Shown piece by piece: positions 48,201-58,390 of a stretch of 64,000 nt of DNA. The notes below the pieces were generated by a model. It had not been told where the DNA came from. It searched no databases and saw nothing but the letters and a program-made list of their open reading frames with translations. A program made the translations under genes and the position numbers. The stretch is from assembly GCA_029339195.1 (NCBI GenBank), contig JAPTJF010000347.1, forward strand, positions 1 to 64,000, given 5' to 3'. This DNA is from Micractinium sp. NFX-FRZ. Taxonomy: Eukaryota > Chlorophyta > Trebouxiophyceae > Chlorellales > Chlorellaceae. The stretch's first letter is position 1, and the number at the start of each line of letters is the position of its first letter.

Positions 48201-50254
48201 GGGGTGGTGGTAAGATGGGCTGGAGTAAGCAGGCAGGGCTGCGGCAGGGGGCAGAAGGCTAAGCAAGACATTGACACAGGCAACGGGTGCAGAAGTTGAC
48301 AAATGCACTCATGCAAAAAGTTAGTTTTGAGCGCACACGTGGCGTTCCCAGCAGCAGCCGCAGCGGAGCACGCGTTCACGGTCACCTGGAGGTGCAGCTC
48401 CCGGCGGCGGTGGAAGTGCCCCTGGGGGTGGCGGCAGGGCGCCAGGTGGGGGTGGCAGAGCGCCAGGAGGCGGCGGCAGCGCGCCAGGAGGAGGCGGCAG
48501 GGTGCCAGGAGGTGGCGGCAGTGCCCCAGGCGGGGGTGGCAGTGCGCCTGGCGGGGGCGGCACGGCCCCAGGCGGGGGAGGCAGCTCGCCGGCGGCTGGC
48601 GTGACCTGAGCGTCGCTGCCGCTTGCCTCTGCAGCCTCCAGCCCATTGCCTGTGGGTGCTGCATCAGGCAGGGCACCGTCCGGGGCATCCTCAGCCGCCG
48701 CAGCCTCCTGCAGGCAGCAAGCAAGGCAGGGACCGCGGGTTTGAGTGCTCACATGTGCATCATGGCAGGCCACGAGTGTGTGCAGACCCTTGCTGGGGCA
48801 AGGCAATGAACGTGCCACTCCTGCACATACTGCCTGCATGCACATACTGTCTGCCTTGAATGTGCACCCCACCCCAGCCCACCCCAGCTGCTCAAGCCCA
48901 CAAGCCCACCAGGATTGTGCATCCCACCTGGTTGTGCTCGGGAGCATAGCCGCCCTCGCCCCCAGCGCCATAGTAGTCTGCACCGTAGGTCTGCGGCTGC
49001 TCACCGACCTCCTGGGCAGCGCCCCACTGCTGCTCGTACTGCCCCCCAGCTTCAGGGTTGTACTGCCCACCCTCCTCGGCGCCGCCCCACTGCTGGCTGT
49101 ACTGCATGTTCTCCTGCGAGCCGTCACCCCACTGCTGGCTGTACTGCCCATGCTCCTGGGACCCCTCGCCCCACTGCTGCTGCTGGTCATAAGCCACGCC
49201 GCCGTTCTCACCGCTGCCCCACTGCTCATACTGCTGCTGCTGCGAGCCATACTGCTGAGAATCGTACTGCTGCGAGCCGTACTGCTGTGAGCCGTACTGC
49301 TGCGAGTCGTACTGCCCGCCGCCCTCAGCATCCAGCTCAGCGCTGCCCCAGTGCTGCTGCTGCTGCTCATCGTAGCTGGGCTGCTGCTGCTGCTGGTAAG
49401 ACTCGTAGCCCTCTGGCTGGGCCACAGGTGGGTGCTCTTCAGCTGCCAGCTGCTCCTCCGCTGCCAGGGTTGCCTCAGCCGACGGTGGCGCCTCTGCTGG
49501 CGACTGCTCCGGCTGCACATGCGCCCGCTCCGGCTGCGCAGGCGGCTGGGCAGGCACTGCCGCCTGCGCCGGCTGCTGCGGCACCTGCGCTGGTGCTGCG
49601 GGCGGCGGCTGCCAGGTGGGGCCCAGCGGCGGCGGGGGCGTGGGCAGCATGGAGCCAAAGGTGGTGCCCTGCTGCCGGCTGGTGCCCCGCATCTGGGCCT
49701 GCACCTCTGGTGAGATGCTGGCACTGGCTTCGGTGGTCAGGTCGCGGGCGGGGCCCACCGAGCCTGCAGAGATGGCGGCAGGAGGGGAGGTGGTTGGAGG
49801 CAGGAGGGGAGGTGATAAGGGAGATGGGATAACAGCACACACCAGCGGTGCAGCAAGCAGCGTGCGGCGAAGATACTGCACGACGTCTGCCCGGCTGCCT
49901 GCCTGCCCATGCCTGCCTGCCTGCCCCGCACTCACCGGCGTTCTCCAGGTCAAAGCGCTTGGACGGAGGTGCCCCGCCTGGCGCAGGCGGCGTGGTGAAC
50001 AGAGGGTTGGAGTGCTGCTGCAAGCCGCCGCGCCCAGGCGGCGGCGGCGGCAGTCCGCTGGGAGGGATGCCCACATTCCGCTCGCGGCGCATCTGATCAA
50101 ATGGCGAGCTCGGCCCGCTGCCCAGGCTGCCCTGGCCAGACAGCGACTGGCGCCGCTGCTGCTGCTGCTCCTGTGGCTGGAAGAACTGCGGAGCGCCGCC
50201 GCCGCCGCCCGTTGCCGGCAGGAAGGTGGGTGGGGCGTGCTGACTGGGGTCCAT
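42296..50254 (-). CDS. Giant low-complexity coiled-coil membrane protein, 2121 aa
   Basis: I do not recognise the family. Eight exons in perfect phase: 50254-49936, 49763-48928, 48707-48386, 48172-47459, 47221-46922, 46760-43510, 43284-42954, 42588-42296. Residues 1-830 are disordered: Pro/Gly/Gln-rich start, then Tyr/Gln repeats (SQQYG and YSQQWG types, prion-like), nine LPPPPGA-type heptads, and more Pro/Gly/Met stretches. A basic patch GRKKRRRG precedes a hydrophobic segment (about 839-873, LPLALIGLLVGAFVSTAG). A Cys-containing soluble part follows, then several hundred residues of Glu/Gln/Ala repeats with NATA glycosylation-like sites, then a long coiled coil of AEEAAR-type repeats. A second hydrophobic segment (AAAVVLATSVALVM) lies near 1895. 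The tail is alternately acidic and Arg/Gly-rich (GRGGRR). The 3251-base exon is open throughout. The protein could be a two-span membrane scaffold. Antisense frames over this gene are shadows. Confidence 0.8.
48395..48590 (-). repeat. In-frame heptapeptide repeat, LPPPPGA x about 9
   Basis: Nine tandem 21-base units in exon 3 of the giant gene encode PPPPGA separated by Leu or Val, with one GT variant. Copies differ at some third positions, so the array is not a recent perfect expansion. Confidence 0.9.
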
Positions 50255-51121
50255 TGTGCCCTGTGAAGCACTTGCGTTCCTGAAGAGGGCATCAGGGCGG
50301 CCGGCACGCGCAGCTGGTGATGGGCGCAGGGGCGGGTGACGCCCACGAGGCCACAGGCTCGTTCTGGCCTGCTATATGCTGATGGCAATACCAAAGTGCG
50401 TTGGCAAGCAAGACGGGCCCGTCTTATGAGAGCGGCTGCCCTTGATCGCGGCGGCAGACGGGTCGCACACCAACACACACCTTCAGCGGGTCCCGATCGG
50501 TCTTCGCACCTGGACCCGCTGCCTAGAAGGCCAGGCGGGCTTGACCTAAACAGCGCCCCGCGCTCGAGGTGTCTGGTGCTGCTGAAGACTCGCTGCTTGA
50601 ACAAAGCCGCCCAGCATGCGTGCTGCCCCAGCGCAACGGGCAGGATTCGCGGGGTGGGGCATTGTGGCATGACTCCAGGCTCTCAGCACCGCGCTGACTG
50701 GGCGGGCAGCGGCGGCGGGACGAAAGGTGTGGCAACCTCTCGAGTAGGCAGTGACTCAAATTTAAAGTTGGTGGAGTCATCCTCAATTTGCACCCAGTTT
50801 GAATTACATTCGAGATTTTAACAGTGAGCCGAACATCCACCAGCGCCGGCAGAGAGGCTGGTGCAGGGAGCGTTGCAGACCGAGGTGCAGAGGCCGGCTG
50901 CTCACAAGCCGCCCGCTCTTTCCCAGCTCCTGCAATTCACCAGTCCACTGAACTCTCTGCCATGTAACATGGTTACAGATAGGTAAGGCTAGATCAGCAG
51001 CTGTGGGAGGAAGCAGCCAGTAGTCAGCAGAGTGGAGCATGCGGAAAGGGAGGGCACATGCGAAAGCAAAGGAGGTGCGCAAAGCCATGCCGCGCCGCCA
51101 GGGCTGAAGGCTGCTGGCTCC
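50255..51121. other. Intergenic
   Basis: Upstream region of the giant gene (-) and 3' side of DNAI2 (-). The stretch 50740-50830 is locally A/T-rich. A likely poly(A) signal for DNAI2 is at 50973-50977. Confidence 0.55.
50973..50977 (-). terminator. Probable poly(A) signal of DNAI2
   Basis: TGTAA on the - strand, 145 bases after the DNAI2 stop codon. Confidence 0.5.
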
Positions 51122-54100
51122 TCACTGGTTGACCATCGCGAAGAAGTCCTTCTCCAGCTGCGGCAAGGAGGGCGAGCGCTGGTCGAACAGGTTCGGGAGG
51201 CAAGCAGGCAGGCATGGCAGGCAAGAATGCAGGCACCTCTGCCTGCCCAACCCTTATGCACGTAAGCCTCGGTACAGTGGCATGCAAGAGGGCAGGCACC
51301 AGGACCGCTGCCAGCCAAGCCTCTGTGAAGCCGCCCATGCACACCAAGGCCAGCCCCCCAACCCATGTCCTCCCCATGCCCTTCCCCACCCCGCCCTGGT
51401 CACACCCCACCTGCGCCAGCTCCTCGTCGGTGGCCCCCTCCAGCGGCTCCGCCGTTTTGGCCGCCTCCTTGCGCGCCTTGGCCTTGGCCTCCTTGGCGCT
51501 CTTCTCAAGGTTTTTCTCCCGGCTGGACTCACGCTCCAGCATCTGCGGGAGGCAGGGCAGGCGGGGTGAGTGTGTTCCCCCGTGCGGACACAGGGCGACC
51601 ATCACAGCACACACAGCATGGCACGGCATGGCATGCATGGATGACGCAGCACAAGCAGCACAGGACAGCAGATCGCGCAACAGCACAGCTGGCCACACCC
51701 TCGCGAGCCCGCTGTGCCGGCCCACACACCGCGCTGATCACAGCCTTCTCGTTGTCCTGCTGCTCCACCAGCCCCTCCGACAGCTGCAGCACCGTGACGG
51801 TGCCACCGGTGCAGCCGACGCCCGCCAGCCGAGGCGCGGCGCCAGACGCCAGCGCCAGCGATGTCAGCGGCTGGTCCGACACGCGCACTGCCAAGGAGGG
51901 CTCCCGCTGCTTGTAATAATAGTCCCAGGTCTCCATCACGCCGCCGTGGCTGATTGTGTAGAACACGCCTGGCCGGCTGGGGCTCCAGGCGCCTCCGGTG
52001 AGGTAGGAGGGGCTGTAGGGCGAGGTGATGATGGGTGTGCGCAGGTCTTCGTTCCACACGCGTGACGTCCAATCGCCCACAGACAGGAAGAACTTGGGGA
52101 AGAAGGGGCTGCGGCACAGCGCGTAGATGGAGCCGTGGTGGCCTGCAAGGCAGGGAGCAAAGGGGCAGGCAGGAGGCGGGGAGATGGGGAGGTGGCTGGT
52201 TAAGGCAGCCTCCCGTTGGATACGGGCAGCATTTTAAACCCTGAAGAGGGGCGATTAAGAGGCAGTGGTCACAGGGCTGCCTGAAGAGGGGCGTTTGAGA
52301 GGCGGTGGTCACAAGGCTGCCTGCCTGGTTCATGCACACTCCATTGCCATGCCTAAGGAACTTCTGGCCTGCCTGCTTGCTTGCTTGCATTCTGGCCCAC
52401 CCTGTGCAGCCCCACTTGCCCTGCCCCACCACAGAGCTGCACAGCCCCAGCACCCATCAGCACCCAGCACCAGGAGATGCCTCCCACTGCCCCCCCGCAC
52501 CCACCCGTGTAGCTGCCAGTGATGCGGTCCCCTGGGTTCTTGGCCTTGCGGTTGCCAGACAGGATGGCTCCCTGCTCCGTGCCCACCATGAACTTGGTGG
52601 GACCCGCCTGCGGTGAGTACTCCACCACCATGCCGCCCAGCACCGCCTGCGCCTCGCCGCCGCGCTCCCGCAGCGTCAGCGACTCCAGCGGCTCGCCGCC
52701 CAGCTTGCGCAGGTCCCACCACAGCACCGAGCCGTCGGTGGAGGTGCTCATCAGCTCGCTGCCCGTCTTGGACTGCGTCCACGCAAAGTCGTGCACCGCG
52801 TCGCGGTGGCTGTGCTCCACCGGGGTGGCATCCACGGGTGTCTGACCCTTGCGCAGGTCGAAGAAGGTCACCTGCCCGTTGTACTGCCCGCCGCCCACCA
52901 GGTTGTGGTCCTTCAAGTTGAAAGCCAGCTTGACCAGCGGCACAGGGGCCGCCAGCGTGGCCTCTGGAGCCCCTGGGTTGGCCACGTCCCACACGTAGCT
53001 GCTGGCTGGCATGCCCGCAGGCTGGCGCTGGAACTCCAGCACGCTGTAGGCCACCGCCAGCCTGCCGCTGCCGTCGGGCTGCCAGGAGATGGACTGCGCG
53101 CCGCGCCGAACCGCTGCGGGGTCCCGCAGGATGGTCATCGTGCGGGTGGAGGGCGGCTCGGACAGGTGCTGCGCCGGCAGGTCTGCAGGCGGCAGGCAGC
53201 GGGAAGGGCAGGCAGGGCAAGGTGAAGATGGGAAGAAGGGAGCACAGCCGTGCCCTGCACCCACGCCTTCGACAGGCCTGCCAGACTCAGGTTTGCAACT
53301 GATGCCTGCGTACACCACTGCCGGCACAGCATGCCTGCCAGCCATGCCACGCCGGCAACCAGGGTGCGTGCCCGCCCGCTTCTCACCCTGCAGCACCCAC
53401 CACACCGCTTACCCCCTTTGCCCCAGCCCCAGCCAGCTCCTGCCAGCACCCACCCACCCTCAAAGTACTGCTCGTAGATGTCGATGGCGTTGTTCTGCTT
53501 CACCAGGTCCTCCACCACCGCCCCCAGCCGCACCACCGTGCGTATGTAGTCCTCGTCCTTCTCCACCTTCTTGCGGAACCGCATCAGCCCCTCCACGTCA
53601 TCCTTGGCCCACCCGCCCTCTGCGTGCGCCATGCCCTTGGGCACAGACACCACAGCCACGGTGTTGGCCTGCGCGCGGCAGCGGAAGCAATGAGGGGCAG
53701 GGCATGGGGGGTGGATGAGAGCACACAGAGGAGAGCTGGGTGCTGAGGGTCATCACGGTGGCAGGTGCTGAGTGCAACACTGGCTGGCGTTTGGCGGCCA
53801 CTGCAAGCTCTGCAGTCCTCCCCCTGTGCTCACACCTCGTGCTCCGACATGTCGGGCGCCGCCTGCACCGCCACCGACGTCTGCTGCTTCACAATCCATG
53901 CCTTGGCGTGCTCCTCATTAGGCCGCAGGTCTAGCAGCAGCTGTGAACGGATTGGTTGGGAGCGGGCAGGTCGGTTGGGCGCAGTGCACAGGCGGGGGAG
54001 AAGTGGGCAGGCAGGACCATGTTGGCTGCGCAGCGTGGCAGTGAGGACTTGCAACAGCCAGTATGAAACTCACCTCTGCTCCTTGATCTGTGAAGTGTGG

Positions 54101-54280
54101 GTGCCGCCCAAACTGCCGCCGCTGCTTGACGTATCTGTGTGCAACCTGCGGGGCCAGGCGGGGGCGGCGGCGGCAGCGGTGGGGCGGGCCCTTCTTGGAG
54201 CCACGGCACAGCGGCGCAGTCCATCTGCGTGGTTCCACGGACGGAGTGGGAGGTGAAGCGGGCCGAGCGCGCACCTCCAT
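51122..54280 (-). CDS. DNAI2: Axonemal outer-arm dynein intermediate chain 2 (DNAI2 / IC69)
   Basis: IC69 (Chlamydomonas ODA6) is a WD-repeat intermediate chain that helps assemble outer dynein arms on ciliary doublets. Eight exons give 550 aa: 54280-54275, 54145-54074, 53940-53836, 53668-53458, 53182-52505, 52142-51730, 51542-51411, 51157-51122. All phases agree. The first coding exon is only ATG-GAG, and the joined start reads MEVAHRYVKQRRQFGRHPHF, as expected for the family. Next come DMSEHEANTVAVVS, EGGWAKDD, RFRKKVEKDEDYI and KQNNAIDIYEQYFE. WD repeats cover about 130-470, with SISWQPDG, SYVWDVANP, VTFFDLRKGQ, GSVLWWDLRK and FFLSVGDWTSRVWNEDL. The Lys/Glu-rich tail ends LEKDFFAMVNQ. Every conserved region is present, so the gene looks functional and implies that cilia, or at least axonemal parts, are retained. 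Confidence 0.94.
52241..52322. repeat. Tandem duplication in DNAI2 intron 5
   Basis: Two copies of a 40-base unit starting CTGAAGAGGGGCG, with a few differences. Confidence 0.85.
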
Positions 54281-54849
54281 TGCCAGACTCGGTGCCACCG
54301 GAAGTTGACCGCGACGCGCCCTGTCCAGCTGCGAGCCCAGAAATAGTGCGTGGATACCCGGTTGCATGCAAACACCAATTGAGCGATGCGCCGCCAAGGC
54401 GGCAAGGATGAGGTGGCGGCGCCGCTGCTGCTGGGCGGCGGTGCCTGTTCAGTTGCCCAAGATGAGCACAGCCTTTCCTCCCTCTCTGCTGGCCGTTTCA
54501 CCTCGGTGATTTTTGTAGCACATTAGGTTGCAGGTATTAGAATGCACTGGAGGTCGACAGGCACGCACTGGCCGAGTTGGGTGCACCCACAAAGGGTGCG
54601 TCAGTGAAGCAGAGCGCATGGCGCATTGCAAGGAGGGAATGGACGAAAGACGGGACAAAAGGAGGCTGAGAAAGATATCACTGGAGAATTTCAGCCCGCT
54701 GCCAGAGCGGCGGACAGCGGCATGATGTCAGTATCTGGGCAAGCTTGTGAACGGCGACATCAGAGTTGGTGTGGTCTTGGGGCAAGTGCTGGGGTTTGGG
54801 GCTTGGCTTGGCTGAGGCTGTTGGGGAAGCCCCCGGCCGGCTGCCTCAT
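54281..54849. other. Intergenic
   Basis: Upstream of DNAI2 (-) and downstream of the YeeE/YedE gene (-). No coding exon is seen. Confidence 0.5.
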
Positions 54850-56629
54850 TCAGTTCTTGGCGGGTGCACCCACCAGCTTGTATGCCACGCTGTCTGCCAG
54901 CCTGTCCAGCTGCATGCCAGCAGCCATGGCGGCCACAAACAGCAGCACCTTGGGCTGCAGGCTGGCCAGGGCCACCAGGCCGGGGCCGGGGCAGATGCCG
55001 CCCAGACCTGCAGGGCAGGTGGGTGCAGGGCAACGTGCGAGGGCATAAGGCGCAGGACCGACAATGACACTTGCAGACAAGTCAATGGAGCACAGGGGAC
55101 GGTGCAGCGACTTCCACTGTGCCATACCAGCCCACACCCGCTGCCCCCTGACCCACCGGTCAACCCTGCCCGCCGCCCGCGCAGCTCACCCCAGCCGGCG
55201 CCAAAGAGCAGGGCGCCGCCCACGAGGTTGGCGTCGATCACTTTCTTGGTCGGCAGCTCGAAGCACGCGGAGCAAAGGGGGTGGGGGGCGCCAGCGCGCA
55301 GCAGCAGCTGGATGGCGGGCAGCGCCACCAGCAGGGCGCCACCCATCACAAACATGAGCGAGGGGTCAAACGTGCCGCTCAGCACACTCAGGAAGCCTGC
55401 ACGGTGCGGAGCGGGTGCAGGGAGGGCGCAAAAGGGTGAGCAGGCAGGAAGGCGGGCAGGCAGGCAAGCAGGCAGGTAGGGGCAGGTAGGGTGCAAGACG
55501 GGTGCAGGTGCCGTGGCACTCGACAGCTGGCAGTGGGCGCAAGCCCAGCTGGTACCACTTGCTATGACATAACCCAGCGCCCGCCGCACCACCAGTGCAC
55601 ACCTGCCACTTTGGAGGGCTTGATCATGCCGCTGACGCCCAGCCCCAGGGCAAAGATGAAGCCGATGAAGAGGTCGGCAGCTGTGGACAGGGCGGCCAGC
55701 TTCTGGGCATCAGGCTGCGCTGGCGGCGGTGCGTCCGCCACGCCCGCCTTCTCCAGTGCAGTCGCCTGCTGCAGCTCGCCCCTGAGGGCGGCTGCTGAGG
55801 GAACGCGAGCCGGGGCGGTGAGCTGGCGCGCCGCAGCTGACAGCAGCAGCCAGGTGCTCACGGCGATTGCCAGCAGGGTCACACCAAACGTGCCAGTGGA
55901 GGACAGCGGCTGCAGCGGCGCCAGCGGAGCGACGCCCGAGGGCAGGCCAAACAGGGCGGCTGCGCCCGACAGGTGGGCGGCTACCGCGCCGGACAGCATG
56001 AAGGTGCAGGTGGCCACAAAGGAGCGCAGCGACAGCCGTGCGTTGCCAGCGATGCCGTGGCCACTGGTGCACCCAGAGCCTCGTGCCGTGCCCAGCCCCA
56101 CCAGCAGCCCCGCCAGCAGGGCGCGGCTGACGGTGTACGCGGCGGGGAGGGCCTCGAAAGCGGTGGGCAGCAGGCCGCGCAGAGCAAAGCCGCCAGCAAG
56201 CAGCCCCGTCACGAATGCTACACGCCAGGTCTCCTGGCTGCCGCACACCAGGCCCTTGACGGCGCCAGAGATGCCCAGGACCCTGCGGAAAGCAAAATTG
56301 GGGAAAGGGTAATGTGCTGTTGGGGACAGAACAGCAACCCTTGGGTTGGCGAAAGTTGCCCCCGCTGGGTGCTCGCAGCAGCTCGTAATCTGTTTGTACC
56401 CCGCAGCCAACACCCCAGAACAGAGGCAGAGTGGCGCGTGGAAGGGGAGCAGGCGAGTGCAGGCAGGTGCACCCGCCCTGCCAGGGGACCGTGCACCCTT
56501 GCTGCCGTGCATGCTTCGCCAAACAACAACCCACCTGCCGGTGATGCCAAGCTTGGCATAGGACATGAGCCCCAAGGTGAGGCCGCCCAGCGCGCTGTCA
56601 ACAGGGGTGAAGAGGAAGGGCGCGGCCAT
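54850..56629 (-). CDS. YeeE/YedE-family (SUL_transp) membrane transporter
   Basis: The family moves sulfur compounds such as thiosulfate across membranes in bacteria; some members are tied to selenium metabolism. Four exons give 379 aa: 56629-56535, 56282-55603, 55396-55190, 55007-54850, in phase. The protein is a tandem of two related halves with many membrane helices. The first half has the hallmark GSGCTSGHGIAG, and the second GGICPGPGLVALA, so both family signatures with their Cys are present. A soluble Ala/Pro-rich linker (about 200-235) lies between the halves. The start MAAPFLFTPVDS sits just before the first helix. The same frame is open further upstream to an ATG near 56968, which would add about 110 Arg/Ser/Pro-rich residues, possibly an organelle transit peptide. 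The gene is the next one downstream of the DUF3253 selenoprotein candidate, on the same strand. Confidence 0.88.
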
Positions 56630-57353
56630 CGCGACGGTAGGTGCAAGGCTGCGACGGGGGCTGGGCTGCAGGCTGCGGCGCTGAACAGGCAGAGGCTTGC
56701 AGACTACAGGCAGGGGGGAGAGTGGAGGTTGGGGAGTGGTCAGAGGCGCAAGTTTTAGTGGCGGGGCTGAGAACAGCGGCGGGCGGGGGCGGCGGCGGCG
56801 GTGGCAGCCCGACGGGCAGGGAGTGGTGCCAGCAACTCGTGCCGGTTCACGGGGCGGCGGCAATGTGCATGGCAAACCTGCTGGAGTTGAAATCTGAGCT
56901 CCGAGGCGTCTGTTGCTTCCAAGAGCCGAGCCAAGTCCACCTCCGGTTCGCAGCAGCGGGCAGTCCATACAAGCCTGTGCGGGAGAGCGCGACCGCAAGC
57001 TTCACTGAAAAACGACAATGAGAAGCGCAGCGCGAGTCACGCATTGTAACCCTGCCGCCTCTCTCGTCATGTTTCAGCCCATAGCACCTCTGCCCACTTC
57101 CCGCTGGCACCCGCCATTGCTGGCAGCTGCTGAACCACCCACACACTCTCATCCCCGTGCTCCTCAGAGCTTGCAATGGTGTTCTCATCAATGTAAGCAT
57201 GCCGGCACCAGCAGATGGGTGGGGTGGACCCTCGAGAGGAGGCAACATGCTGCACCAGTGGCCGCCCACCTACCGGCCAGCAGCTGCATCCGAGACGCCC
57301 ACCCCCCCAGTTTCTACCAGCTCTCCTACCCTCCTTCCACTGCCGGTGCATCC
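56630..57353. other. Upstream region of the YeeE/YedE gene
   Basis: Part (56630-56968) may be a transit-peptide extension of the transporter reading frame. The remainder is intergenic, down to the poly(A) signal of the DUF3253 gene. Confidence 0.4.
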
Positions 57354-57358
57354 TTACA
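57354..57358 (-). terminator. Probable poly(A) signal of the DUF3253 gene
   Basis: TGTAA on the - strand, 135 bases after the TAG stop and 16 bases past the SECIS-like hairpin. The hairpin therefore lies inside the predicted 3' UTR. Confidence 0.55.
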
Positions 57359-57373
57359 GAAACCTGCCGCACA

Positions 57374-57444
57374 CAGAGTCTGCTCGACTGCCCTGCCGCC
57401 GCCTTGCACCGGCAGGCTTTCCCAGGGCAGCGTCATGCGCTCTG
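57374..57444 (-). promoter_or_regulatory. SECIS-like element in the DUF3253 3' UTR
   Basis: Read on the - strand, a 71-base stem-loop begins 49 bases after the stop. A lower helix pairs CAGAG (57444-57440) with CTCTG (57378-57374). Then ATGA (57436-57433) faces GA (57385-57384), the non-Watson-Crick core. Helix II pairs GCTGCCCT with AGGGCAGT (8 bp, one G-U). There are 12 bases from ATGA to an unpaired AAA, then a mini-helix GCC-GCC/GGC-GGC (one U bulge) closed by a 7-base loop. This order and spacing match a eukaryotic form II SECIS, which directs Sec insertion at UGA. Folding was done by eye. Confidence 0.75.
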
Positions 57445-57492
57445 CTGGCGGGGGCGGATGCCGCCGTGCAGCGGGCAGCACCCGCCTGCTGG

Positions 57493-58239
57493 CTACTGCT
57501 GCACCAGCCGGAACCTGATGGGGCCTTTCGAGTTACTCAGGTCCACAACAAGCCCCTTCTGAGTGATCTCTATGGTGCCCTGCGCCGCCAGCTGGCGCCC
57601 CGCCTCCCGGGTGAGGGCCATCAGCTCGCGCCACCTGGCAGGGTAGCAGCGCCGCGGCGCCTCGCTGGGTCAGCACGTCGCGCCCGGCTTGCGCTGCCGC
57701 AGGATGTGTAGGATTGCGGCCTGCAGCACGGCCAGCTCCTCCTGCACCGGGGGTCAACGTGCCGGCACATGTGTGAGCGTGGGCATGTGTGTTCTGTGCT
57801 AACGTCTGGGATCGTGTTCCCTGCGGCATGGACAACCGCTGCAACGCTGTGGTGCTGGCATTGGCACCAAACCGTTGGCACTTGTGTGAAAGTTGGTAAA
57901 TGCTGTTTCACCCCTCCACGTCGTGAAGTGTGAAGGCTCCGCTGCCCTCACCTGCTCGATGGCGGCGGCGGCGGCGCCGACCTCCACAGCGTCAGCCGCA
58001 TCAGCCTTGCCTCCTGACTCCTCCACCTGCTCATCCTGGCCCGCAGGCAGGCTGGGCAAAGGGCCCGGGGCTTGTGCTGGCTGCTGCTGCTCCTCCCGCC
58101 GCCGCCGCTGCCGCCGCCCCTCCCCAGCGTCCTCTTCCGCCGCCGTCTCTAAATTGCCCCGCACACGCTTGCCAACCACCATTTGCAATTCAACCAGCGC
58201 GAAAGAGGCACCAGCGCCCTCCCACTGCTGTGCTGTCAT
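57493..58239 (-). CDS. DUF3253 protein, candidate selenoprotein
   Basis: Two exons, 58239-57952 and 57741-57493, joined in phase 0, give 178 aa if the in-frame TGA at 57672-57670 is read as Sec (residue 120). Exon 1 starts MTAQQWEGAGASFALVELQM, then a basic patch (RRQRRRREEQQQ) and an acidic Ala-rich linker. Exon 2 is a DUF3253 domain: AVLQAAILHILRQRKPG, ATC-TGA-PSE, WRELMALTREAGRQLAAQG, TIEITQKGLVVD and GPIRFRLVQQ, then TAG. As I recall the bacterial family, the TGA falls on the conserved Cys of CPSEVAR, and homology continues for 58 codons after it. Here Cys119 is adjacent, giving a Cys-Sec pair. The function of the family is unknown; a redox role is inference. A SECIS-like hairpin and a TGTAA signal follow. 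The start codons of this gene and COQ8 are 151 bp apart. If TGA were a true stop, the protein would be 119 aa with a broken domain. Confidence 0.85.
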
Positions 58240-58390
58240 TTGCCCTGCTGTGTGCGCAGGAAGTCCAGGGGTTCACCCTTATTTCTGCTTCCAAGGTCGC
58301 CTACAGTACATTTAGACTATTCTAACCAGACAGGAGTGCGCAGGTGTGATCAAAGGCCGAAAGCACACCTGAAGCAGAGCGCTGGACGCA
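58240..58390. promoter_or_regulatory. Short divergent promoter (DUF3253 gene / COQ8)
   Basis: Only 151 bp separate the ATG at 58239 (-) from the ATG at 58391 (+). Both 5' UTRs and core promoters must be here. No TATA box is obvious. Confidence 0.6.

Noticed and set aside
57628..57669. A 42-base intron that would remove the DUF3253 TGA
   Set aside because: A GT at 57675-57674 and an AG at 57634-57633 would keep frame, but about 42 bases is far shorter than the other introns here, the donor is poor, and it would delete the most conserved part of the domain.
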